Below are positions 1-5,871 of a stretch of DNA of 6,954 nt, in pieces; the first letter of the stretch is position 1; each line of letters starts with the position of its first letter. The stretch is from Gammaproteobacteria bacterium (GTDB lineage: Bacteria; Pseudomonadota; Gammaproteobacteria; S144-34). The notes beneath the pieces are model-generated. The model did not search any database and was not told where the DNA came from. It worked only from the letters and a program-made list of their open reading frames with translations. The stretch covers positions 1 through 6,954 of the forward strand of contig WFOW01000294.1 of assembly GCA_015487895.1 (NCBI GenBank), written 5' to 3'. The translations under genes were made by a program, and so were the position numbers.

Positions 1-622
1 CCGGCACCGTGGCCCCCACGGGCGCGAGCGGCCCCGAGAGGTAGCCCTCGCGGAAGACCTCCACGTCCATGACGGCCTTGTCGGTCTCGACCTGCGCGAC
101 CGCGTCGCCGCGCGAGACCCTGTCGCCGGGCTCCTTGGTCCACGCCACGACGACGCCCTCGGTCATGGTGTCCGAGAGCTGCGGCATCTTGATGACGTGC
201 ACCACGCCCTGCGGCGGCGCGGCGCCCCCCTCCGCGGCAGCGGCGGGCGCGGCGGCCCCTTCCCCGGCCTCGCGCTCCTCCGCCGCGGGCGCGGGAGCGG
301 GTCCGGGCGCCGCCTCGGCGCCGCCGGCGGCCGCCTCCGGTGCCGGCGCCGCACCTTCCTCGTGCACCACCTCCTCCGGCGTCGGCACCAGGTAGGCGAT
401 GGGCTCGCCCACCGGCACGGTGGCGCCCTCCGCCACGCGCGGGCCCGACAGGTAGCCCTCGCGGAAGACCTCGACGTCCATGATGGCCTTGTCGGTCTCG
501 ACCTGCGCGACCACGTCGCCGCGCGAGACCTTCTCGCCGATGGCCTTCTGCCAGGAGACGAGCACGCCCTCGGTCATGGTGTCCGAGAGCTGCGGCATCC
601 GGATGACGTAGCGCTCACCCAT
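1..622 (-). CDS. Dihydrolipoamide acyltransferase (E2) of pyruvate/2-oxoacid dehydrogenase, N-terminal part, two lipoyl domains
   Basis: This is the E2 core subunit, which takes the acyl group from E1 on a lipoyl arm and passes it to CoA. Only the first 207 codons lie in the window; the gene continues past the left edge. Lipoyl domain 1 (about residues 5-78) starts with MPQLSDTMTEG and carries ETDKA with the lipoylated lysine at K45. Domain 2 (from about residue 143) repeats the same motifs, with its lysine at K182. They are joined by a flexible Ala/Pro/Glu linker (about 80-140), as is usual for E2. The peripheral-subunit-binding and catalytic domains are not visible, so an acetoin or branched-chain dehydrogenase E2 cannot be excluded. 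The ATG at 622 follows AGGGAC (629-634) at 6 bases. It lies 45 bases after the E1-beta stop and is the third gene of the operon. Assignment to the E2 family is firm; the substrate is inferred from the neighbours. Confidence 0.93.
   Translation of the reverse strand, partial: MGERYVIRMPQLSDTMTEGVLVSWQKAIGEKVSRGDVVAQVETDKAIMDVEVFREGYLSGPRVAEGATVPVGEPIAYLVPTPEEVVHEEGAAPAPEAAAGGAEAAPGPAPAPAAEEREAGEGAAAPAAAAEGGAAPPQGVVHVIKMPQLSDTMTEGVVVAWTKEPGDRVSRGDAVAQVETDKAVMDVEVFREGYLSGPLAPVGATVP
40..600 (-). repeat. Internal direct repeat: two lipoyl-domain coding units, offset 411 bp
   Basis: Bases 40-119 and 451-530 match at 77 of 80 positions, and 160-188 matches 571-599 without a difference. The copies are exactly 411 bases (137 codons) apart, so both stay in frame and encode the two lipoyl domains of E2. 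The stretch between the two blocks (120-159 against 531-570) is clearly more diverged. The repeat is a domain duplication inside one gene, not a mobile element. Confidence 0.95.
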
Positions 623-667
623 GTCGGTGTCCCTGTGCCGGGGGCGCGGCGGCGGCCCGGCGGCGCC

Positions 668-1648
668 TCAGCGCCCGAGCAGGCGCAGCACCGCCGCCAC
701 CACCTCGTCCGGGTCGGGGATGGCCGCGCGCTCCAGCGTGCGGTTGTAGGGGATGGGGACGTTGCGCGCCGAGACGCGCACCGGCGGCGCGTCGAGCTCG
801 TAGAAGCACTCCTCGTTGATGATGGCCATGACCTCCGCGCCCACGCCGCACGGCGCCTCGGCCTCCTCCACGATCACGGCGCGGTGCGTCTTCGCCACCG
901 AGCGCGCGATGCCCGCACGGTCCAGGGGGCTCAGCGCGTAGAGGTCCACCACCTCGCAGTCGATGCCGTGCTCGGCGGCGAGGCGCTCGGCCGCCTTCAG
1001 GCACCAGTGCACGGAGATGTTGTAGCCGAACAGCGTGACGTCGCGGCCCTCGCGCGCCACCTCCGAGCCCTCGAGGGGATGGAGGTACTCCTCGTCCGGC
1101 ACCTCGCCGCGCAGGTTGTACATGTACTCGTGCTCGTTGATGAACACGGGATCGTTGCAGCGCACGGCCGACTTGAGCAGACCGTAGGCCTGGCGCGGAT
1201 TGGAGGGGGTGACCACGCGCAGCCCGGCGATGCCCATGAAGACCTTCTCCATGCGCGCCGAGTGCTGGGCGCCGAGCTGATGGGCGACGCCGCCCGGCGA
1301 GCGGATCACCACCGGCGCCTGGAGCTGCCCGCCCGACATGTAGCGCACCTTGGCCGCGGTGTTGGCGATCTGGTCGAGCGCGAGCCAGGCGAAGTTCACG
1401 GACATGATCTCGATGATGGGGCGCACGCCGAGGAAGGAGGCGCCGATACCGAGGCCCGTGAAGCTGTTCTCGGAGATGGGGGTGTCGATGACGCGCTCGG
1501 GGCCGTACTTCTCGTACAGGCCCAGGGTCGCCTTGTAGGTGCCGCCGGCGAGCCCCACGTCCTCGCCCATGACGATGACCATGGGGTCACGGGCCAGCTC
1601 CTCGTCGTGCGCGCGGCGCACGGCCTCCCACAGCGCCATCTCCGCCAT
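668..1648 (-). CDS. pdhB: Pyruvate dehydrogenase E1 component, beta subunit
   Basis: Beta subunit of the heterotetrameric thiamine diphosphate (ThDP)-dependent E1. With E1-alpha it decarboxylates pyruvate and reductively acylates the E2 lipoyl arm, in the cytoplasm. The 326 residues match the family length. The N-terminal pyrimidine-binding domain has GEDVG (28-32) and DTPISE (55-60), where E60 is the glutamate expected to activate the ThDP aminopyrimidine. SPGG (117-120) and QHS (128-130, conserved His129) follow. The C-terminal transketolase-like domain includes VDLYALSPLD (234-243) and EEAEAPCGVG (261-270). The start is fixed by TGATG overlap with the E1-alpha stop, with GGAGGG (1653-1658) just upstream inside E1-alpha, indicating translational coupling. 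The family also includes acetoin and branched-chain dehydrogenase beta subunits; pyruvate is the most likely substrate but is not proved by sequence. Confidence 0.93.
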   Translation of the reverse strand: MAEMALWEAVRRAHDEELARDPMVIVMGEDVGLAGGTYKATLGLYEKYGPERVIDTPISENSFTGLGIGASFLGVRPIIEIMSVNFAWLALDQIANTAAKVRYMSGGQLQAPVVIRSPGGVAHQLGAQHSARMEKVFMGIAGLRVVTPSNPRQAYGLLKSAVRCNDPVFINEHEYMYNLRGEVPDEEYLHPLEGSEVAREGRDVTLFGYNISVHWCLKAAERLAAEHGIDCEVVDLYALSPLDRAGIARSVAKTHRAVIVEEAEAPCGVGAEVMAIINEECFYELDAPPVRVSARNVPIPYNRTLERAAIPDPDEVVAAVLRLLGR

Positions 1649-2640
1649 CAGGCCCTCCGGCAGGAGTCGTCGTCGGCGAGCACGTACCGCTCGAGGTCCT
1701 CGACGCGCGGCTCGGGCGAGCGCTCGGCGAAGGGGACGATCTCGTTCTCGATCTCGTCGAGGATCTCGTCGTCCATGCGCTTGTAGTCGTCGTGCGTCAT
1801 GGCGCCGGCCTCGACGAGGCGGTCACGCAGGATGATGATCGGGTCGCGGCGCGACCACTTGCGCTCCTCCTCCTTCGGCCGGTAGGCGTTGGAGTCCGAC
1901 ATGGAGTGGCCGCGGTAGCGGTAGGTGAGGAGCTCCATGAAGTAGGGCCCCTTGCGTGCGCGCACGTGCGCCACCGCCTCCTTCGCCGCCTCGTAGACCG
2001 CCTCCACGTCCTGGCCGTCGACCTGCACCGCCGGGATGTTGTAGCCGCACACGCGCTTGTACTGGTCGACGACGGCGGTGGAGCGGTCGATGCGCGTGCC
2101 GATGCCGTAGAGGTTGTTCTCGCACACGTAGAGCACGGGCAGCTTCCACAGGCTCGCCATGTTCATGGTCTCGTGGAAGGTGCCCTGGTTGTTGGCGGCG
2201 TCGCCCAGGAAGCAGATCGAGATCTCCTCGCCGCCCTGCATGAGGATGGCCTTGGCGATGCCGGCGGCGAGCGGGAAGGGGCCGCCGACGAGGGCGTAGC
2301 CGCCCATGAAGCGGTGCTCGACGTCGAACAGGTGCATGGAGCCGCCGTAGCCGCGCGAGCAGCCCGTGGCCTTGCCGTAGAGCTCGGCCATCACGGCCTT
2401 GGGATCGCAGCCGCACTTGATGGCGTGGATGTGGTCGCGGTAGCCGGTGATCACGTAGTCGAAGCCGGGGCGCGCGGCCTCCATCACGCCGTGCACGCAG
2501 GCCTCCTGCCCCGGATACAGATGCAGGAAGCCGCCGATCTTGCGCTCGACGTAGGCCTCGTAGCAGCGCTCCTCGAAGCGCCGCGCGAAGAGCATCTCGC
2601 GCAGCACCCGCTTCTTGTCCTCGATGGTCTCGAGCGGCAT
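1648..2640 (-). CDS. pdhA: Pyruvate dehydrogenase E1 component, alpha subunit
   Basis: Alpha subunit of the E1 heterotetramer; it holds the ThDP diphosphate/Mg site for oxidative decarboxylation of pyruvate. It has 330 residues, normal for bacterial E1-alpha. Visible landmarks are YPGQEA (42-47), TGYRDH (65-70), GYGGSMH (97-103) and GGPFPLAAGIA (119-129). The ThDP motif runs from GDA (146-148) to NN (175-176), and the loop RYRGHSMSDS (241-250) corresponds to the phosphorylation loop of mitochondrial E1-alpha. The third residue of the GDG motif is Ala (A148), a departure from consensus that some relatives may share. It is the first gene of the operon; its TGA overlaps the E1-beta ATG. Upstream of the ATG the ribosome binding site is weak (CGGAC at best), but the N-terminus fits the family, so this start is preferred. 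E1-alpha identity is firm; pyruvate rather than another 2-oxoacid is inferred. Confidence 0.93.
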   Translation of the reverse strand: MPLETIEDKKRVLREMLFARRFEERCYEAYVERKIGGFLHLYPGQEACVHGVMEAARPGFDYVITGYRDHIHAIKCGCDPKAVMAELYGKATGCSRGYGGSMHLFDVEHRFMGGYALVGGPFPLAAGIAKAILMQGGEEISICFLGDAANNQGTFHETMNMASLWKLPVLYVCENNLYGIGTRIDRSTAVVDQYKRVCGYNIPAVQVDGQDVEAVYEAAKEAVAHVRARKGPYFMELLTYRYRGHSMSDSNAYRPKEEERKWSRRDPIIILRDRLVEAGAMTHDDYKRMDDEILDEIENEIVPFAERSPEPRVEDLERYVLADDDSCRRA

Positions 2641-2693
2641 GTGGCGTCCGACGCGGCGGGCCCGCGGCCCGTGGAACCCGGTGATCGGCTATG

Positions 2694-2707
2694 CCCCGCG
2701 CGCGGGG
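2694..2707. repeat. 14-bp perfect GC palindrome between divergent promoters
   Basis: CCCCGCGCGCGGGG is its own reverse complement. It lies just upstream of the candidate -10 box of the aminopeptidase gene and at the expected start region of the pdh transcript. It could be an operator for either gene, a hairpin at the start of the pdh leader, or a by-product of high GC content. Confidence 0.45.
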
Positions 2708-2713
2708 AGCGCG

Positions 2714-2719
2714 TATGAT
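2714..2719 (+). promoter_or_regulatory. Candidate -10 box for the M17 aminopeptidase
   Basis: TATGAT matches the -10 consensus at five of six positions in an otherwise GC-dominated stretch, 35 bases before the ATG at 2755. No convincing -35 box lies 16-18 bases upstream; the GC palindrome 2694-2707 occupies that space. The box overlaps the candidate -10 of the divergent pdh promoter, so the two directions would compete for polymerase. Confidence 0.4.
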
Positions 2720-2743
2720 CCTTGTTCTCCCTGGGCAGGTCAA
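2715..2743 (-). promoter_or_regulatory. Candidate sigma70-type promoter for the pdh operon
   Basis: Read on the minus strand, TTGACC (2743-2738, five of six matches to the -35 consensus) is followed after 17 bases by GATCAT (2720-2715, four of six matches to the -10). This would start transcription near 2708, giving a leader of about 70 bases before the E1-alpha ATG at 2640. It is a pattern match in the expected place and is not confirmed. Confidence 0.4.
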
Positions 2744-2754
2744 GGAATCGGGAC

Positions 2755-4284
2755 ATGGCGGCACCGCTCCCGCCGGAGACGAAAATCCAGGTCGTTCAAG
2801 CACTAGGCGGCACGTCGGAGGCGGCCGCGGCGGCGCGCCGCGCCGACGCGGTGATGCTGTGGCTCGCGCCGGCCGTGCTCGAGGGGCGCTGGCCGCGCGT
2901 GCCCTGGCGCCGCGCGCTCGCCGCGCGTCTGGCGCGCGAGCCGCGCCCGCGCTGCGGCGGCGTGCTGCTCGAGCTCGACGCCGAGGAGGACGGCCGCCCG
3001 GTGCGCGTGGTCGCGGCCTGCGTGGAGGAGGACGCCTCGGCCTTCGCGCGGCTCGAGCGCGCGCGCGAGCTCGCCGCACGCATCCTCGCCGTGCGGCCGC
3101 GCGAGGTGGCGGTGTGGGCGCCGGGGGCAGGCGCCCGCGCGCCGGCGCTGCTCGAGGCGGGCGTGGCGGCGCTGCTCGCCGCCGCCCAGCCCATGCCGAG
3201 CCTCGCGCGCGAGGCGCAGCCGCCGCCGGCGCCGCGCCGCGTGCGCCTGCTCGGGCTCGGCAGGCGCCTCGATCTCTCGGCGACGCTCGCGGGCGCGCGC
3301 GGCAACCACCTCGCGCGCTGGCTGGCGGCGCTGCCGCCGAACGTGCTCACGCCGGATGCCTACGTGCGCGCGGCGCGCCGGCTGGCGCGCCGCCACGGCT
3401 GGCGCACGCGCTTCCTCGACCGGCGCGCGCTGGAGCGCACCGGCGCCGGCGCCTTCCTCGCCGTGACGCGCGCGGGCTCGCGCGGCGCCGGCATCCTGCA
3501 TCTGGCCTACCGCCCGCGCCGGCGCGAGCACCCGCCGCTGGCGCTGGTCGGCAAGGGCGTGTGCTTCGACACCGGCGGCGTCAACCTCAAGCCCGCGCGC
3601 CACATGCAGGGCATGCATGCCGACATGCAGGGAAGCGCGGTCGTCCTCGGCACGCTCGCCGCGCTGACCGAGCTCCGCTGGCCGGGGCCGGTGGACGCCT
3701 GGCTCGCCATCGCCGAGAACCTGGTCGGCCCCGAGGCCTACCGCCCCCACGAGGTGGTGCGCGCCGCCGACGGCACGGCCATCGAGGTGGTGCACACCGA
3801 CGCCGAGGGCCGCATGCTGCTCGCCGATGCGCTCGCGCTCGCCGCGCGCGCACGGCCCGCCGCCATCCTCGACTACGCGACGCTCACGGGCGCGTGCATC
3901 TACGCCCTTGGCCCGCGCATGAGCGGCGTGTTCAGCAACCGCGAGGCGCTGCACGCGCCGCTGGTGGAGGCCGGACGCGAGAGCGGCGAGCGCGTCTGGC
4001 CCTTCCCGACCGAGCCCGACTACGACGAGGCGCTGCGCAGCGAGGTCGCCGACGTCAGGCAGTGCACCCTCGAAGGCGAGGCCGACCACATCCTCGCCGC
4101 GCGCTTCCTCTCGCGCTTCGTCCCGAAGGAGATCCCCTGGGTGCACGTGGACCTCGCCGCCGCCGAGCACAAGGGGGGGCTGGCGCACGTACCCACGCGC
4201 TTCACGGGCTTCGGCGTGCGCTGGACGCTCGCCCTGCTGGGCGATCCCGCGCGCCGCGCCCGCCTGCTGGAGACGGCGGAATGA
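2755..4284 (+). CDS. M17 (leucyl aminopeptidase, PepA-like) family metallo-aminopeptidase, divergent subfamily
   Basis: Cytoplasmic two-metal exopeptidase that releases N-terminal residues from peptides. With 509 residues it has M17 length: a weakly conserved N-terminal domain (to about 165), then the catalytic domain. The metal and catalytic residues can be placed against E. coli PepA: GKG K267, FDTGG D272, K279, D290 in HADMQG, D349 and E351 in HTDAEGRM, and R353 for the bicarbonate site. ATLTGAC (375-381) and FTGFGVR (483-489) are also present. It differs from canonical PepA in having His347 where NTDAEGR has Asn, DMQG for DMSG/DMCG, and an EHKGG stretch (471-475) near the C-terminus. So it is probably a paralogous subfamily rather than classical pepA. 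The ATG at 2755 is chosen because AAGGAA (2742-2747) sits 7 bases upstream; an in-frame TTG at 2722 has no comparable site and overlaps the promoter region. No signal peptide is seen. It is divergent from the pdh operon with no obvious functional link. Confidence 0.88.
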   Translation: MAAPLPPETKIQVVQALGGTSEAAAAARRADAVMLWLAPAVLEGRWPRVPWRRALAARLAREPRPRCGGVLLELDAEEDGRPVRVVAACVEEDASAFARLERARELAARILAVRPREVAVWAPGAGARAPALLEAGVAALLAAAQPMPSLAREAQPPPAPRRVRLLGLGRRLDLSATLAGARGNHLARWLAALPPNVLTPDAYVRAARRLARRHGWRTRFLDRRALERTGAGAFLAVTRAGSRGAGILHLAYRPRRREHPPLALVGKGVCFDTGGVNLKPARHMQGMHADMQGSAVVLGTLAALTELRWPGPVDAWLAIAENLVGPEAYRPHEVVRAADGTAIEVVHTDAEGRMLLADALALAARARPAAILDYATLTGACIYALGPRMSGVFSNREALHAPLVEAGRESGERVWPFPTEPDYDEALRSEVADVRQCTLEGEADHILAARFLSRFVPKEIPWVHVDLAAAEHKGGLAHVPTRFTGFGVRWTLALLGDPARRARLLETAE

Positions 4285-4305
4285 GACCCGCGGTGGCTCG
4301 GGCGT

Positions 4306-4321
4306 GCGCCGCCGGCGGCGC
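4306..4321. terminator. Candidate bidirectional hairpin between convergent genes
   Basis: GCGCCGCCGGCGGCGC is a 16-base perfect palindrome. It occupies the end of the 37-base gap between the aminopeptidase stop (4284) and the stop of the converging membrane-protein gene (4322). It would form a GC stem-loop in either transcript. Neither side has a run of T, so it is not a standard intrinsic terminator, and its role is inferred from position. Confidence 0.35.
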
Positions 4322-4666
4322 TCAGTGGCCCATGCCGCCGAACATCAGCTTCATGCCCGCCATGCCGGCCATGCCGAGCAGCGCGAGCACCAGGAAGACG
4401 ATGGCGGCCACGCCGCCGACCGTGAAGAAGGTCTTGAGCTTGCCCATCGCCTGCGCGGCCGCCCCGCCGTCGCCGCCCTCGGCGCGGTCCAGGGCCGTGG
4501 CGGCCTGGAACAGGACCACGCCGAGCCAGATGGGCAGCCAGGCGACGAGGATCCCCCAGATGGAGGGGACCATCAGGACGCCCTCGATGACGAGGAGCAC
4601 CGCCAGCACCTTCATCCAGGTGCGGGCCTCCATGAGGGGCGCGAGGACGTTGCTTTCGCTGCTCAT
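4322..4666 (-). CDS. Small three-helix membrane protein, DUF5362-like
   Basis: A 114-residue predicted inner-membrane protein of unknown function. After a short polar N-terminus containing PLMEARTWMK (10-19), hydrophobic segments fall at about 19-35, 36-54 and 80-104. The first two are nearly continuous (VPSIWGILVAWLPIWLGV), and a soluble Ala/Gly loop (55-78, with KLK at 76-78) precedes the third. The layout and wording resemble the DUF5362 family as I recall it; this is a recognition call, not a search result. The C-terminus is Met/Gly-rich and ends in His (Met at 99, 102, 105, 108, 112). The start at 4666 is chosen over the upstream in-frame ATG at 4711 because GGAGGAAG lies about 8-10 bases before it, and because the upstream extension is Arg-rich and reads across the pyrC promoter region. 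The gene is monocistronic, convergent with the aminopeptidase and divergent from pyrC. Confidence 0.78.
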   Translation of the reverse strand: MSSESNVLAPLMEARTWMKVLAVLLVIEGVLMVPSIWGILVAWLPIWLGVVLFQAATALDRAEGGDGGAAAQAMGKLKTFFTVGGVAAIVFLVLALLGMAGMAGMKLMFGGMGH

Positions 4667-4696
4667 GCGCCGTCTTCCTCCGCGGGTGGATTCCGG

Positions 4697-4711
4697 TACG
4701 ATGCCGGGCAT
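4697..4711 (+). promoter_or_regulatory. Candidate -10 box for pyrC with an overlapping dyad
   Basis: TACGAT (4697-4702) is a plausible -10 box about 57 bases before the pyrC ATG, in the 92-base gap between divergent genes. It overlaps a short perfect dyad, ATGCC-G-GGCAT (4701-4711), which could be an operator. No good -35 box is seen 16-18 bases upstream. Confidence 0.35.
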
Positions 4712-4758
4712 ACGGTAGCCGGAAGCGGCCGCCGCCGCCAGCGCCCGGAGCCTCGCCC

Positions 4759-5799
4759 ATGCAGCTCACGCTGACCCGCCCCGACGACTGGCACGTGCAT
4801 CTGCGCGACGGCGACGTGCTCGCGCGCGCGCTCCCCCACACGGCCGCGCGCTTCCGCCGCGCGGTGGTGATGCCGAACCTGAGGCCGCCGGTGGCGACGG
4901 CGGAGGCGCTGCGCGCCTACCGCGCGCGCATCCTCGCGGCGCTGCCGCCCGGGGCGGACTTCGAGCCCCTGATGACGCTCTATCTCACGGACCGCACGAC
5001 GCCGGACGAGGTCGCCGCAGCGGCCGCGGCGGGCGCCTTCGCCGCCAAGCTCTATCCCGCCGGCGCCACCACGCACTCGGATGCCGGCGTGACGGACCTG
5101 CGGCGCCTGGACCCCGTGCTCGAGGCGCTCGCCGAGCATGGGCTCGCGCTGCTGGTGCACGGCGAGGTCACGGACCCGGACGTGGACGTCTTCGACCGCG
5201 AGGCGGTCTTCGTCGAGCGCGAGCTCGCGCCGCTCGTCGAGCGCCACCCGCGCCTGCGCGTGGTGCTCGAGCACGTGACCACGGCCGAGGGCGTGGCCTT
5301 CGTGCGCGAGGCGCCGCCGCGCGTGGCGGCCACCGTCACCGCCCATCATCTCCTGATGAACCGCAACGCGCTCTTCGCCGGCGGGCTGCGCCCGCACCAC
5401 TACTGCCTGCCCGTGCTCAAGCGCGAGCGCCACCGCCGCGCCCTGCTCGAGGCGGTGGCCGAGGGCCACCCGCGCTTCCTCCTCGGCACCGATAGCGCCC
5501 CGCACCCGGCCCGCGCCAAGGAGAGCGCCTGCGGCTGCGCCGGCATCTACACCGCGCACGCGGCGCTCGAGCTCTACGCCGAGGCCTTCGAGGAAGCGGG
5601 CGCCCTCGACCGGCTCGAGGCCTTCGCCGCCTTCCACGGCCCGGACTTCCACGGCCTGCCGCGCAACACGGGCACCGTGACCCTCGTGCGCGAGCCCTGG
5701 ACCGTGCCCGAGGCCTACGGCGAGGGGCCCGAGCGCGTCGTGCCCCTGCGCGCTGGCGCCACGGTGCGCTGGCGCCTGGCTGGCGGCAGCGGAATGTGA
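4759..5799 (+). CDS. pyrC: Dihydroorotase, class II (E. coli PyrC type)
   Basis: This zinc amidohydrolase interconverts N-carbamoyl-L-aspartate and L-dihydroorotate, the third step of de novo pyrimidine synthesis, in the cytoplasm. Its 346 residues match PyrC length. The metal site is complete: H12 and H14 in DWHVHLRDG (10-18), the lysine expected to be carboxylated at K97 (AAKLYPAG), H134 (LVHGE), H172 (EHVTT) and catalytic D245 in GTDSAPH (243-249). TAHHLLMNRN (194-203) and KESACGCAG (254-262) are strong class II signatures. The C-terminal VPLRAGATVRWRL also aligns with E. coli PyrC. CGGAG (4746-4750) lies 8 bases before the ATG, and the N-terminus fits the family. It is transcribed apart from its left neighbour; the next gene begins 72 bases downstream in the same direction. 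No attenuator-like leader is evident. Confidence 0.97.
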   Translation: MQLTLTRPDDWHVHLRDGDVLARALPHTAARFRRAVVMPNLRPPVATAEALRAYRARILAALPPGADFEPLMTLYLTDRTTPDEVAAAAAAGAFAAKLYPAGATTHSDAGVTDLRRLDPVLEALAEHGLALLVHGEVTDPDVDVFDREAVFVERELAPLVERHPRLRVVLEHVTTAEGVAFVREAPPRVAATVTAHHLLMNRNALFAGGLRPHHYCLPVLKRERHRRALLEAVAEGHPRFLLGTDSAPHPARAKESACGCAGIYTAHAALELYAEAFEEAGALDRLEAFAAFHGPDFHGLPRNTGTVTLVREPWTVPEAYGEGPERVVPLRAGATVRWRLAGGSGM

Positions 5800-5816
5800 C
5801 GCGGCTCACACCGCGA

Positions 5817-5845
5817 GGCCGGTCGCCCGGGCGACGATCCCGGCC
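5817..5845. repeat. Hairpin-forming palindrome between pyrC and the next gene
   Basis: GTCGCCCGGGCGAC (5822-5835) is a perfect 14-base palindrome, flanked by GGCC (5817-5820) and, after a short spacer, GGCC again (5842-5845). It lies 18-46 bases after the pyrC stop and ends about 10 bases before the ribosome binding site of the next gene. It could end or attenuate pyrC transcription or act as an operator; no T-run follows. Confidence 0.4.
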
Positions 5846-5871
5846 GTCCCGCCACAGGGAGGAAAGACGCG

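Noticed and set aside
197..1786. Very long plus-strand open frame (529 codons) opposite the E1-beta/E2 genes
   Set aside because: It is antisense to clear E1/E2 genes. It is His/Arg/Gly/Ala/Val-rich with no domain, and high GC content alone keeps such frames open.
2722..2754. TTG start at 2722 adding 11 residues to the aminopeptidase
   Set aside because: There is no ribosome binding site before it, it falls in the promoter region, and AAGGAA is placed correctly for the ATG at 2755.
3602..3632. Direct repeat ACATGCAGGG (3602-3611 and 3623-3632) as a possible regulatory element
   Set aside because: It encodes the HMQG...DMQG stretch around the metal ligand D290 and is explained by the repeated residues of the M17 active site.
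2803..4188. 461-codon minus-strand frame opposite the aminopeptidase
   Set aside because: It is a shadow: no start signal, low-complexity composition, fully antisense to a gene with all M17 motifs.
4667..4711. Upstream ATG at 4711 for the small membrane protein
   Set aside because: The added 15 residues are Arg/Gly-rich and family-unlike, and would cover the strong GGAGGAAG site used by the ATG at 4666.
2691..4718. 675-codon plus-strand frame overlapping the aminopeptidase
   Set aside because: It is an alternative frame of the M17 gene, extremely Arg/Ala/Gly-rich, has no ribosome binding site, and also runs through the convergent membrane-protein gene.
4663..5652. 329-codon minus-strand frame opposite pyrC
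   Set aside because: It is antisense to an unambiguous pyrC with a complete active site.
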